A DNA stretch of 64,000 nucleotides, taken from positions 372,001-436,000 of the forward strand of contig NZ_VFID01000007.1 of NCBI RefSeq assembly GCF_006542425.1. Direction: 5' to 3'. Under the pieces are notes generated by a model. The model saw only the letters and a program-made list of their open reading frames with translations, had not been told where the DNA came from and did not search any database. This DNA is from Pseudoxanthomonas sp. z9. Lineage in GTDB: Bacteria; Pseudomonadota; Gammaproteobacteria; Xanthomonadales; Xanthomonadaceae. The position numbers and the translations under genes were made by a program. Below, piece after piece: positions 1 to 7,512 of the stretch (the stretch's first letter is position 1; every line of letters starts with the position of its first letter).

Positions 1-594
1 TGTCCTCTGCCAGCAGGGCCTTCAAGGCCAAGGCTCCCTTGGGCGAACCTATTTTGTCCAATCGTCGCCCATCCACAGTGATTCCGGCGAGCGATCCATC
101 CGACGAGTGCAAAGCGGTCAGTCTTTCAAGAACATTCTTGAACGCCATGACGTCTTCTTCCGCAAGGCATCCTCGACGACGTGGGAGCACGCTTATCTTG
201 TAGACCTTCAGTGTCTGAAGAACGGTGTGGAGACACCGAAATGTGTCGCAGCTGCGCGCATGACCATTGCCTTGCAGCACTTCTGACTGCGCGCCCATTC
301 CATGCTGATCTGATAGTTTCGATTCCAACGTAGGTCGTCATTTCGGCGAATGGATACCTCTCCATTCTTGATACGCTTCAGTAGCGTTCTCTGATCGATC
401 CCCATGAGCGCAGCAGCATCCGGCACAGAGCCCCACGAACAGGCCTCGCGTGTCTGTGTCCACTCCTGTACTTGACGGGGCTCCCTTGGAGATCTCGTCA
501 GCTGCTCTCGTGTCCAGTAACCTGCTCCGAATCGCGTGACTTCATCGCGCAAAAACTGCAGCTGGTGGGCATGCTCCTTCAGGTTCTTTCCCAA
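1..594 (-). pseudogene. Frameshifted helix-turn-helix gene, possibly the TniQ/TnsD C-terminal region
   Basis: Reading leftward from a TTG at 594, a 128-residue frame has a helix-turn-helix around residues 53-76 (PDAAALMGIDQRTLLKRI) and a second one at its end (AATHFGVSTPFFRH), where it stops at 208. A different frame then continues as LKVYKISVLPRRRG and AEEDVMAFKNVLERL to the window edge. Restoring one base near 208-212 would join them into a second HTH followed by a short acidic helix, a pattern seen in the C-terminal part of TniQ/TnsD target-selection proteins. The family call is an inference from this pattern and from the adjacent Tn7-like end. A sequencing error instead of a true frameshift is possible. 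Confidence 0.4.
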
Positions 595-680
595 CGTCGT
601 CCTACTGGCGACCCCTCCTATCCTGCGATTGGGCGCCGTGGGGAACCCTCACTAGGGCCGCAACGAAAGACCAATCCCCC

Positions 681-959
681 TTATTTACAAGTCACCGAGG
701 GCGGTGCCTCACGCGTGTAGATGTGTGGCGGTTGTTGCGAAAGATCGGCGAAGCTGAGGAAATGACGCAGCCACTCCACATCCGAGCCCTTCGCCACGTG
801 CTGGACAGAGCGCTCGCTGAGCAGCATCAACTGCCAGCGCAAACGATCGCAGCGGCGCTTAGCATCCCGTATCTCAATGGCACGGCGCGCTACTTGCCAT
901 CTCCCACCTGGGACGACTATCCCGCCCGCTGAGCCGCTGTCACTCTGGCGTGCATTCAT
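681..959 (-). CDS. Small hypothetical protein inside the Tn7-like end
   Basis: This 92-residue frame starts with ATG at 959 and ends at 681. It is rich in basic residues in its middle (RDAKRRCDRLRWQ) and contains SDVEWLRHFLSFADL. I do not recognise a domain. It lies in the same orientation as the broken HTH gene downstream and could be an upstream piece of that gene, since stops in all frames separate them at about 650-680. No clear ribosome-binding site precedes it. Coding potential is uncertain. Confidence 0.3.
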   Translation of the reverse strand: MNARQSDSGSAGGIVVPGGRWQVARRAIEIRDAKRRCDRLRWQLMLLSERSVQHVAKGSDVEWLRHFLSFADLSQQPPHIYTREAPPSVTCK

Positions 960-1018
960 GGTGGTAGTTCGGGTATACCAAGGCTTGGGGCCAAGGCCCC
1001 TAATAACGCGCGCCCAAG

Positions 1019-1045
1019 AAAAAAGGCCCTCAAGGAGCCTTTTTT
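1019..1045. terminator. A-tract/T-tract hairpin, probable bidirectional terminator
   Basis: AAAAAAGGC and GCCTTTTTT flank a 9-nt centre, so a U-tract follows the stem on either strand. A second G+C hairpin (GGGGCC-AA-GGCCCC, 987-1000) lies beside it. It would insulate the transposon interior from nrdJb. Confidence 0.55.
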
Positions 1046-1088
1046 ACTTTTAGGACTGGAATCCAGGCTCTTACACGCTTGCGCAAGT

Positions 1089-1163
1089 CAACTAGCGTCT
1101 TATGCGAGCCACGCTAGCGTTTTATGGCTACCCAACTAGCGCCTTATGGGGGTCCGCACAACA
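1089..1163 (-). repeat. Three abutting 22-bp transposase-binding-type repeats and terminus
   Basis: Repeats begin at 1089, 1111 and 1133, exactly 22 bp apart. Each has the core CTAGCG followed by two pyrimidines and TTATG (CTAGCGTCTTATG, CTAGCGTTTTATG, CTAGCGCCTTATG). On the minus strand they read CATAAnnCGCTAG behind the TGTTGTGCGGAC tip. Abutting 22-bp sites resemble the compact (right) end of Tn7, where TnsB binds. Both the period and the core are directly visible; the binding protein is inferred. Confidence 0.65.
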
Positions 1164-1195
1164 GACATAGGGGATTTTCAATCCCTATTCAAAAC

Positions 1196-2062
1196 TCACC
1201 CGCACTTCGAATACCCACAGTTCAAGCACGTCGCGCAGCCGTCCATGATGACGAGCGCCTTGGTGCTGCACTTGTGGCAGAGGGTGGCGGAGGGCGGGAA
1301 GCTGGCGCCGTCGCCGGTGACGGCGATGTCTTCGGAGGCGCCTGGGGTGTTGGTGGTGGTGTTTGAAGGGCCTGCGCCAGGAGCGCCCCCTTCTGCCCTT
1401 CGGGCATCTTCCCCCGCTTGGGCGGGGGAAGGGATGGGCGGGGGGGTTATTTCAGAGTTTTTTTTTGCGCGGTCTTCGTACTGCTTGCGCTTTTCGGCCA
1501 GGATGGCGCGCTGGTGGTCGCTCATTTCCGGGTCGTGGATGAGGCCGATCGACTTCATGTGTTCTTCGACGATGGCGCCCAGTTCGGCGACCAGGGACGG
1601 CATGTAGACGCCGCCGGCCTTGAAGTAGCCGCCGCGCGGGTCGAACACGGCCTTCATCTCATCGACCAGGAAGGTGACGTCGCCGCCCTTGCGGAACACG
1701 GCGGACATGATGCGGGTGAGCGCGACGATCCACTGGAAGTGCTCCATCGACTTGCTGTTGATGAAGATTTCGAAGGGGCGGCGCAGTTCGTGCTCGGTGC
1801 CGGCGTTGAGCACGATGTCGTTGATGGTCACGTACATGGCGTGTTCCACCAGCGGCGACTTGATCTTGTAGGTGCTGCCGACCAGCACTTCCGGGCGCTC
1901 GATGCGCTCGTGCATGTGGATGATGTCGGCCTTGGGCAGTTCGGCTTCGGCCTTGGCGCGGGAGATCGACTCGGCCTGCACCGGGGGCGCCGCTTCGCGC
2001 GCCTTGTCTTCCGGGGTGAGGACGCTGTAACCCTTGATTTTCTTGTCGATCTTGACGGCCAT
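1196..2062 (-). CDS. nrdJb: Class II ribonucleotide reductase, C-terminal subunit NrdJb
   Basis: This 288-residue protein supplies the TSCPD-type region and the C-terminal redox tail of an adenosylcobalamin-dependent ribonucleotide reductase. The catalytic part is the separate nrdJa at 3130-5283. The N-terminal two thirds carry the conserved block (STYKIKSPLVEHAMYVTIND, then FRKGGDVTFLVDEM). The end is a cysteine-rich ribbon (CHKCSTKALV, CLNCGYSKCG) that in this family re-reduces the active site. Between them is a low-complexity linker, PPPIPSPAQAGEDARRAEGG, encoded by an inserted palindromic repeat (1383-1446). A split NrdJ is known in Pseudomonas aeruginosa; here a histone-like gene separates the halves. 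Confidence 0.93.
   Translation of the reverse strand: MAVKIDKKIKGYSVLTPEDKAREAAPPVQAESISRAKAEAELPKADIIHMHERIERPEVLVGSTYKIKSPLVEHAMYVTINDIVLNAGTEHELRRPFEIFINSKSMEHFQWIVALTRIMSAVFRKGGDVTFLVDEMKAVFDPRGGYFKAGGVYMPSLVAELGAIVEEHMKSIGLIHDPEMSDHQRAILAEKRKQYEDRAKKNSEITPPPIPSPAQAGEDARRAEGGAPGAGPSNTTTNTPGASEDIAVTGDGASFPPSATLCHKCSTKALVIMDGCATCLNCGYSKCG
1383..1446. repeat. Intergenic-type palindromic repeat inside nrdJb, in frame
   Basis: The segment has CTGCCCTTCGGGCATC followed by a CCCCCGC/GCGGGGG palindrome. Intergenic copies at 2901-2968 and 2993-3058 have the same TGCCCTTCGGGCATCC box followed by CTCTCCCGC-AGGCGGGAGAG. In nrdJb it is read through without a stop and encodes the Pro/Ala/Gly-rich linker between the TSCPD-type region and the zinc-ribbon-like tail. 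Confidence 0.75.
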
Positions 2063-2139
2063 GGCGGGAAATCCTGTTGTGTCGTTGTGCGAGGTGATGA
2101 GGGGACCGCCTTCCGGGCGGTGGTGCCCTTAACGCCTGT

Positions 2140-2164
2140 CCCCTCTCCCGGTCAGGGAGAGGGG
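2140..2164. repeat. CCCCTCTCCC/GGGAGAGGGG hairpin
   Basis: A perfect 10-bp stem with a 5-nt loop lies between the nrdJb start and the stop of the histone-like gene. It belongs to the same CTCTCCC/GGGAGAG repeat family as the copies at 2901 and 2993 but lacks the TGCCCTTCGGGCATC box. It has no T-tract, so a terminator role is doubtful. Confidence 0.6.
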
Positions 2165-2180
2165 AAGGCGGTGTTGCGGG

Positions 2181-2780
2181 TTACTTCCTGGCCGCCTTTC
2201 TGGCGGCTTTCTTCACGGTCTTTCTCGGGGCTGCTTTGCGGACGGCTTTCTTGGCCGCCTTCTTGGGTGCTGCTTTCTTCGGTGCTGCCTTTTTGGCCGT
2301 GGCTTTCTTCACGGCTTTCTTCACCGCCTTGCGGGCGGTCGTCGCCTTCTTGGCAACCTTGCGCTTGGCCGTGGCCACGTCACGCTTCACCGTGCCCTTG
2401 GCCTTGGCGACATCCTTCTTGGCGGTGCGGCGCGCGGCCGACACCTTCTTGGCCGCCTTCTTCTTGGCGCCGGTGGCCTTGCGCTTGAGCGCGGCGGCTT
2501 CCTTCTTGGCGTTGGCGCTGGCGGCGGCCAGTTTCTTCTTGGCCTTGTCGACGGTCTTCTTCACCGCCTTGCTGGCCTTGCTGGTGCGTTTGGCGACGGC
2601 CTTCTTGGCCTTGGCGAGGTCGGCCTTGACGGTCTTTTCCGCCTTCTTGGCGGCCTTCTTCGCCTTGGCGACGGTGGCGCTGGCGGAGGAGGCGACCGCG
2701 CCGCCGATTTCCATCGCCTTTTCCTTCACAGTCTCGGCGGCGTCGGAGAGCGTCGCCGTGACACCATTACCGTTGCTCAT
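2181..2780 (-). CDS. Histone H1-like Lys/Ala-rich DNA-binding protein
   Basis: The protein has 199 residues. The first 35 (MSNGNGVTATLSDAAETVKE onward) are ordinary and mildly acidic. The rest is almost entirely Lys, Ala, Arg, Val and Thr in KKAAKK, AKRK and APKKAAPKKA units, the composition of bacterial histone H1-like proteins such as AlgP or Hc1. Such proteins bind DNA non-specifically and influence nucleoid structure. The Lys/Ala repeats make the gene prone to length change by slippage. It lies between the two halves of the class II ribonucleotide reductase on the same strand; whether it is co-transcribed with them is unknown. Confidence 0.8.
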   Translation of the reverse strand: MSNGNGVTATLSDAAETVKEKAMEIGGAVASSASATVAKAKKAAKKAEKTVKADLAKAKKAVAKRTSKASKAVKKTVDKAKKKLAAASANAKKEAAALKRKATGAKKKAAKKVSAARRTAKKDVAKAKGTVKRDVATAKRKVAKKATTARKAVKKAVKKATAKKAAPKKAAPKKAAKKAVRKAAPRKTVKKAARKAARK

Positions 2781-2900
2781 GTGCCCTCCTGTGGGCGTTC
2801 TGTCGGATTACGTCGCCGATGCTATACCCAGCTTCGCGGTTTTGCAGCGGGGCTGGGGGTTGTGGGTTTGCCTTTGGAGTGGTTTGGGTTGGCGGTAAAA

Positions 2901-2968
2901 GCAGCTCGCTTTGCTCGCCCCCCTCACCTGCCCTTCGGGCATCCTCTCCCGCAGGCGGGAGAGGGGGC
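2901..2968. repeat. Palindromic intergenic repeat, copy 1
   Basis: GCAGCTCGCTTTGCTCGCCC, then TGCCCTTCGGGCATCC, then the CTCTCCCGC/GCGGGAGAG hairpin. A near-identical copy follows at 2993-3058. The 349-bp interval 2781-3129 holds these two copies and no gene that I can support. Confidence 0.8.
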
Positions 2969-2992
2969 TTTCAGTTGGTTTGTCGGTTAGGA

Positions 2993-3058
2993 GCAGCTCG
3001 CTTTGCTCGCCCCCCTTACCTGCCCTTTGGGCATCCTCTCCCGCAGGCGGGAGAGGAG
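2993..3058. repeat. Palindromic intergenic repeat, copy 2
   Basis: Same order of boxes as the copy at 2901-2968, in direct orientation, with TGCCCTTTGGGCATCC and an imperfect last arm (GGAGAGGAG). It lies about 70 bp past the 3' end of nrdJa. Confidence 0.8.
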
Positions 3059-3129
3059 ACTTCGGTTGGTTCTACTTGGGCGGGGTTCTTTCGGGTTTGG
3101 TGCGGCTGCGGGGCAGCGCGCGCCGGCCG

Positions 3130-5283
3130 TCAGAACTTGCCGTAGTAGCCTTCCTTGAGCGCGTCGAACAGGTTGGCGGCGGTGTGCATTTCGCCGTCGT
3201 ATTCGATCTGCTCGTTGCCCTTGACCTCCACCACGCTGCCGTCGTCCAGCTCGAAGCGGTAGGTGGTGTTTTCCAGGTCCGCTTCCTTGACCAGCACGCC
3301 CTGGAAGGCGGCGGGGTTGAAGCGGAACGTGGTGCAGCCCTTCAGGCCCTGCTGGTGGGCGTAGCGGTAGATGTCCTTGAACTCCTCGTAGGGGTAGTCC
3401 GTGGGGACGTTGGCGGTCTTGGAGATGGAGCTGTCCACCCACTTCTGCGCGGCGGCCTGCACGTCCACGTGTTCCTTGGGCGAGATGTCGTCGGCGGCGA
3501 TGAAGTATTCCGGCAGCTTGGCGTCGGCGTCGTCGCTGAACGGCATGGCCTTGGGGTTGACCAGTTCGCGGTAGGCCAGCAGCTCGTAGGAGTAGACGTC
3601 CACCTTTTCCTTGGACTTCTTGCCTTCGCGGATCACGTTGCGGCTGTAGTGGTGCGCGAACGAGGGCTCGATGCCGTTGGAGGCGTTGTTGGCCAGCGAC
3701 AGGCTGATGGTGCCGGTGGGTGCGATGGAGCTGTGGTGGGTGAAGCGGCTGCCCACCTCGGCCATTTCATCGACCAGGTCCGGGGCGACCGAAGCCACGC
3801 GCTGCATGTAGCGGCTGTACTTGGCGTGCAGGACCTTGCCGGGGATTTCCTGGCCGACCTTCCAGCCGTCCTTCGCCATTTCCGGACGCTTGCGCAGCAT
3901 CTCGGCGGTGACGGTGAACAGTTCTTCCATGATCGGGGCGGCGCCCTTTTCCTTCGCCAGCGCCAGGCCCATTTCCCAGCCGGCCACGGCCATTTCGCGG
4001 GCGATGGACTCGGTGAACTCGCACGATTCCGGGCTGCCGTACTTGTGCTTGAGCATGGTCAGGGTGGAGCCCAGGCCCAGGAAGCCCATGCCGTGGCGGC
4101 GCTTGCGCAGGATTTCGGCGCGCTGCTGTTCCAGCGGCAGGCCGTTCACTTCCACCACGTTGTCGAGCATGCGGGTGAACACGCGCACGACTTCCTTGTA
4201 TTCCTCCCAGTCGAAACGGGCCTGGTCGGTGAAGGGATCGCGCACGAACTTGGTCAGGTTGACCGAGCCCAGCAGGCAGGCGCCGTAGGGCGGCAGCGGC
4301 TGCTCGCCGCACGGGTTGGTGGCGCGGATGGTCTCGCACCACCAGTTGTTGTTCATCTCGTTGACGCGGTCGATCAGGATGAAGCCCGGCTCGGCGTAGT
4401 CGTACGTCGAGACCATGATCATGTCCCACAGGTGGCGGGCGCGGATGTGGCCGTAGATCTTGCAGGCGACCAGGCCGTCGTCGCGGACCACGTAGTTCTT
4501 GTGGGTCGGCCAGTCGCGCCAGACCACCTGGTTGGCGTCTTCCAGGTCCAGGTCGCCCTTTTCCTTGATGTTGACCGGGAACACCAGCGGCCAGTCGCCG
4601 TCGTTGTTGACCGCGTCCATGAAGCCGTCGGTGATCAGCAGCGACAGGTTGAACTGGCGCAGGCGGCCGTCTTCGCGCTTGGCGCGGATGAAGTCCTTCA
4701 CGTCCGGGTGGGAGACGTCGAAGGTGCCCATCTGGGCGCCGCGACGGCCGCCGGCCGAGGACACGGTGAAGCACATCTTGTCGTAGATATCCATGAAGGA
4801 CATCGGGCCGGAGGTGTAGGCGCCGGCGCCGGCCACGAACGCGCCGCGCGGGCGCAGGGTGGAGAACTCGTAGCCGATGCCGCAGCCGGCCTTCAGGGTC
4901 AGGCCGGCTTCGTGGACCTTGTCCAGGATGCCGTCCATCGAGTCTTCGATGGTGCCGGAGACGGTGCAGTTGATGGTGCTGGTAGCCGGCTTGTGCTGCT
5001 GGGCGCCGGCGTTGGAGGTGATGCGGCCGGCGGGGATGGCTCCGCGGCGCAGCGCCCACACGAAACGCTCGTACCAGTAGGCGCGCTTCTCGTTGGTGGT
5101 TTCGGCATCGGCCAGGGCACGGGCCACGCGCTGGTAGGTACCGTCGATGTCGGCGTCCAGGGCTTCGCCCTGCTTGGTCTTCAACCGGTACTTCTTGTCC
5201 CAGATGTCCTGGGACGCCGGCTGCATGGGAATCTCGGTCCCGGTTGCCGCTGTCTTGACCGCCTCGAGGCGCACCGTGCTCAT
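3130..5283 (-). CDS. nrdJa: Class II (B12-dependent) ribonucleotide reductase, catalytic subunit NrdJa
   Basis: This 717-residue enzyme reduces ribonucleotides to deoxyribonucleotides using a thiyl radical formed with adenosylcobalamin. Visible hallmarks are STINCTVSGT near the N-terminal side of the barrel, the finger-loop signature NPCGEQPLPPYGACLLGS with the radical cysteine and glutamate, and SIAPTGTISLSLANN towards the C-terminus. The protein stops at YYGKF without the cysteine tail, which sits in NrdJb (1196-2062). The ATG at 5283 is followed by MSTVRLEAVKTAATGTEIPM. Two NrdR-box candidates lie about 240-290 bp upstream, consistent with control of deoxyribonucleotide synthesis genes. 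Confidence 0.95.
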   Translation of the reverse strand: MSTVRLEAVKTAATGTEIPMQPASQDIWDKKYRLKTKQGEALDADIDGTYQRVARALADAETTNEKRAYWYERFVWALRRGAIPAGRITSNAGAQQHKPATSTINCTVSGTIEDSMDGILDKVHEAGLTLKAGCGIGYEFSTLRPRGAFVAGAGAYTSGPMSFMDIYDKMCFTVSSAGGRRGAQMGTFDVSHPDVKDFIRAKREDGRLRQFNLSLLITDGFMDAVNNDGDWPLVFPVNIKEKGDLDLEDANQVVWRDWPTHKNYVVRDDGLVACKIYGHIRARHLWDMIMVSTYDYAEPGFILIDRVNEMNNNWWCETIRATNPCGEQPLPPYGACLLGSVNLTKFVRDPFTDQARFDWEEYKEVVRVFTRMLDNVVEVNGLPLEQQRAEILRKRRHGMGFLGLGSTLTMLKHKYGSPESCEFTESIAREMAVAGWEMGLALAKEKGAAPIMEELFTVTAEMLRKRPEMAKDGWKVGQEIPGKVLHAKYSRYMQRVASVAPDLVDEMAEVGSRFTHHSSIAPTGTISLSLANNASNGIEPSFAHHYSRNVIREGKKSKEKVDVYSYELLAYRELVNPKAMPFSDDADAKLPEYFIAADDISPKEHVDVQAAAQKWVDSSISKTANVPTDYPYEEFKDIYRYAHQQGLKGCTTFRFNPAAFQGVLVKEADLENTTYRFELDDGSVVEVKGNEQIEYDGEMHTAANLFDALKEGYYGKF

Positions 5284-5522
5284 GTTGTGTCGTTCTCCTT
5301 GGTTCCTGAACCGGGTTCTTTTCTAGTTGTGTGTTACCGCAGCGTGCCCGGACGACGGGGACGACCGGCCCGCGCGCAGCGCTCCATCATGCGCGGCGCA
5401 GGTTGCCGGAGTGTGTTGGCGGGATTGCGGGAAACGTGCTCACGTAGGCTCACGCTAGTTTTCTCACACCCTTCCGTCGCTTTGGCGCCCCTCCCCGGGG
5501 AGCCTTCCTTTGTCAAGCAAAA

Positions 5523-5569
5523 ACACCAGTGCTTGGGCCGCTTTCGCACCAGACCGCTATATGTAGTGG
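5523..5569 (-). promoter_or_regulatory. Candidate NrdR box pair upstream of nrdJa
   Basis: CCGCTATATGTAGTGG (5554-5569) matches 12 of 16 positions of the NrdR consensus acaCwAtATaTwGtgt. ACACCAGTGCTTGGGC (5523-5538) matches 9 of 16 and begins exactly 31 bp away. Paired boxes about three helical turns apart are the usual NrdR arrangement. NrdR is an ATP/dATP-sensing repressor of ribonucleotide reductase genes. The 525-bp interval 5284-5808 otherwise holds only the DegP promoter candidate. Confidence 0.5.
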
Positions 5570-5681
5570 CGGCACGAGGTAGCCAAGCTACCCCCGGCCG
5601 GGGGGTCTGTCAATCGGCTGATGGTGCTTTTTTTCATGACAATCCGGGGTGATCCGGTGAAACCGCGGACAGTCCTGGCGT

Positions 5682-5710
5682 GGAACTTCATTGCGGGTTT
5701 AGTGGTCGAT
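5682..5710 (+). promoter_or_regulatory. Candidate sigma-E-type promoter of degP
   Basis: GGAACTT (5682-5688) and TCGAT (5706-5710) are 17 bp apart. This resembles the extracytoplasmic-stress sigma-E consensus (GGAACTT with a TC-starting -10). It lies about 100 nt before the DegP start, and degP-type genes are common sigma-E targets. Confidence 0.4.
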
Positions 5711-5808
5711 GCGCACACTCGTTCAGGAACGGCGGACGCCCCTTGCAAGCCTCGCCGGGCGCCGCCATCCGAAGTCCCAGACCCTCACGACCTGCCGCGA
5801 TACGACCG

Positions 5809-7275
5809 ATGCGACCGATCCGACCGCTCCCCACCCTGCTGGCCCTGACCGCCGCCGCCGCCTTCGGCGGATTTGCCGCCACGGCCCTCCACGAAACCTT
5901 CCAGCAGCCGGCGCAGGCGATGCCCGCGGCCGCGATTCCCGCCGCCGCGACGCTGCCGGCCGCCGTCGGCGGCCAGCCGGTGCCGTCGCTGGCGCCGATG
6001 CTCAAGCAGGTCACCCCGGCGGTGGTCAGCGTGTACAGCCGCCAGACCGTGCGGGTGGCCAGTCCGCTGGGGCCGTTCGCCGACGACCCGTTCTTCCGCC
6101 GCATCTTCGGCATTCCGGACATGCCGCGCGAGCGCGTGGAGCGCGCGCTGGGCTCGGGCGTGATCATCGATGCCCAGCAAGGCCTGATCCTGACCAACCA
6201 CCACGTCATCGAGAATTCCGACGGCGTGTCGGTGACCCTCAGCGACGGCCGCACCATGGAGGCCGAGTTCCTGGGTTCGGACCCGGACACCGACGTGGCC
6301 GTCATCCGCATCCCGGCCACCAACCTGACCGCCATCCCGATGGCCAACAGCGACCAGTTGCAGGTCGGCGACTTCGTGGTGGCGATGGGCAATCCCTACG
6401 GCCTGGGCCAGACGGTGACCTCGGGCATCGTCTCGGCGGTGGGCCGCAGCGGCATCCCGATGGCGGGCTTCCAGAACTTCATCCAGACCGACGCCTCCAT
6501 CAACCCGGGCAACTCGGGTGGTCCGCTGGTCAACCTGCAGGGCCAGCTGGTGGGCATCAACACCGCCAGCTTCAACCCGCGCGGCAGCATGGCCGGCAAC
6601 ATCGGCCTGGGCTTCGCGATTCCGATCAACCTGGCCCGCAACATCAAGGACCAGCTGATCGCCAACAATGGCGTGGTCAAGCGCGGCACGCTGGGGGTGG
6701 AAACCCAGAACGTGGATGAGCGCCTGGCCAAGGGCCTGGGCCTGGAGAACCCGCGCGGCGCCCTGGTGACCCGGGTGTATCCGGGTTCGGCCGCTGCCGC
6801 CGCCGGCCTGCAGTCCGGCGACGTGGTGCTGGCCGCCAACGGCCAGCGCATCGACAACGCGCCGTCGCTGCACAACTTCGAGGGTCTGCAGGACGTCGGC
6901 AGCCGGATCAGCCTGGACGTGCGCCGCGACGGCAAGCCGTTGCAGCTGACGGCGACGTTGAAGGAAGGCCTGCGTTCGCTGGATGGCGCGACGCTGGATC
7001 CGCGTTTGACCGGCGCCACCTTCAAGGAACTGGATGAAGGCACCCGCCAGCAACTGCGCAGCATGGGCGCGGGCGGTGGATTGCAGGTCGGCAACGTCGC
7101 GCGCGGCAGTCGCGCCTGGAACAGCGGCCTGCGTCCGGGGGATGTGGTGGTGGCCAGCAGCAGCGGCGATTTCGCCGACCTCGCCAGCTTCCGCGCCAGC
7201 TTCGATCGCAAGCCGCAGCAGTTGGTGTTCCAGGTGGTGCGTGGCGGGCGGCCTGGCAATCTGTTGATGCAGTAG
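5809..7275 (+). CDS. degP: Periplasmic serine endoprotease, DegP/DegQ (MucD) family
   Basis: From the ATG at 5809 the product has 488 residues. It begins with a basic stretch and a hydrophobic Ala/Leu-rich signal sequence, so it is probably exported. The trypsin-like domain shows the triad His132 (LTNHHVIEN), Asp162 (DTDVAVIRI) and Ser236 (NPGNSGGPLVN). Two PDZ domains follow, as in DegP/MucD, which degrade or refold damaged envelope proteins. An in-frame upstream ATG at 5680 would add a Pro/Arg-rich extension before the signal peptide and was not chosen. A sigma-E-like promoter precedes it. The usual rpoE-rseA neighbours are absent here. Confidence 0.92.
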   Translation: MRPIRPLPTLLALTAAAAFGGFAATALHETFQQPAQAMPAAAIPAAATLPAAVGGQPVPSLAPMLKQVTPAVVSVYSRQTVRVASPLGPFADDPFFRRIFGIPDMPRERVERALGSGVIIDAQQGLILTNHHVIENSDGVSVTLSDGRTMEAEFLGSDPDTDVAVIRIPATNLTAIPMANSDQLQVGDFVVAMGNPYGLGQTVTSGIVSAVGRSGIPMAGFQNFIQTDASINPGNSGGPLVNLQGQLVGINTASFNPRGSMAGNIGLGFAIPINLARNIKDQLIANNGVVKRGTLGVETQNVDERLAKGLGLENPRGALVTRVYPGSAAAAAGLQSGDVVLAANGQRIDNAPSLHNFEGLQDVGSRISLDVRRDGKPLQLTATLKEGLRSLDGATLDPRLTGATFKELDEGTRQQLRSMGAGGGLQVGNVARGSRAWNSGLRPGDVVVASSSGDFADLASFRASFDRKPQQLVFQVVRGGRPGNLLMQ

Positions 7276-7306
7276 GCCAAGCAAAAGCAAAAGCAAATCC
7301 CCCCTG

Positions 7307-7400
7307 CCCCCCTTTTTAAAAGGGGGGATCCTTCGGTGTTTTTCACTTGAACGGATGCTGCTTCTGCCTCCCCCTTTGAAAAAGGGGGACTGAGGGGGAT
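7307..7400. repeat. CCCCCTTTTT/AAAAGGGGG palindromic repeat pair
   Basis: One hairpin is CCCCCCTTTTTAAAAGGGGG (7307-7326). A second arm pair, CCCCCTTTGAAAAAGGGGG, lies near 7371-7389 and is followed by ACTGAGGGGGATTTGC. The same family recurs at 8848, 39046 and 49262. It fills the degP to yqjD-like interval and could act as a terminator for degP. Confidence 0.65.
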
Positions 7401-7512
7401 TTGCTTCTGATAGTGGGATTTGCAGAAGCCCCCCGCCCCCGGCCACATAACAGCCCATTCATGCCCACCTGCTATAGAGTGGAGTGGCAATCCCTCACTG
7501 CTGGAGACGACG

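Larger units (their letters stand above)
1..1163. mobile_element. End of a Tn7-like transposon, continuing left of the window
   Basis: The right boundary is a terminus reading TGTTGTGCGGACC on the minus strand from 1163, followed inward by three abutting 22-bp repeats. Tn7-family ends begin with TGT and carry 22-bp TnsB-binding repeats, so the architecture fits that family. The stretch looks less G+C-rich than the flanking chromosome and holds only small or broken minus-strand reading frames (681-959 and 1-594). The element stops 33 bp beyond the nrdJb stop codon. The other end and any tnsABC genes lie outside the window, so activity cannot be judged. Confidence 0.6.

Noticed and set aside
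5554..5569. TATA-like core as a -10 box of degP
   Set aside because: It is about 240 bp from the degP start, and the symmetry and 31-bp partner fit NrdR boxes on the nrdJa side better.
2911..5652. A 913-codon open frame on the plus strand across nrdJa
   Set aside because: It is antisense to the clearly conserved NrdJa and is a by-product of G+C-rich codon bias; the translation is Val/His/Gly-rich without domains.
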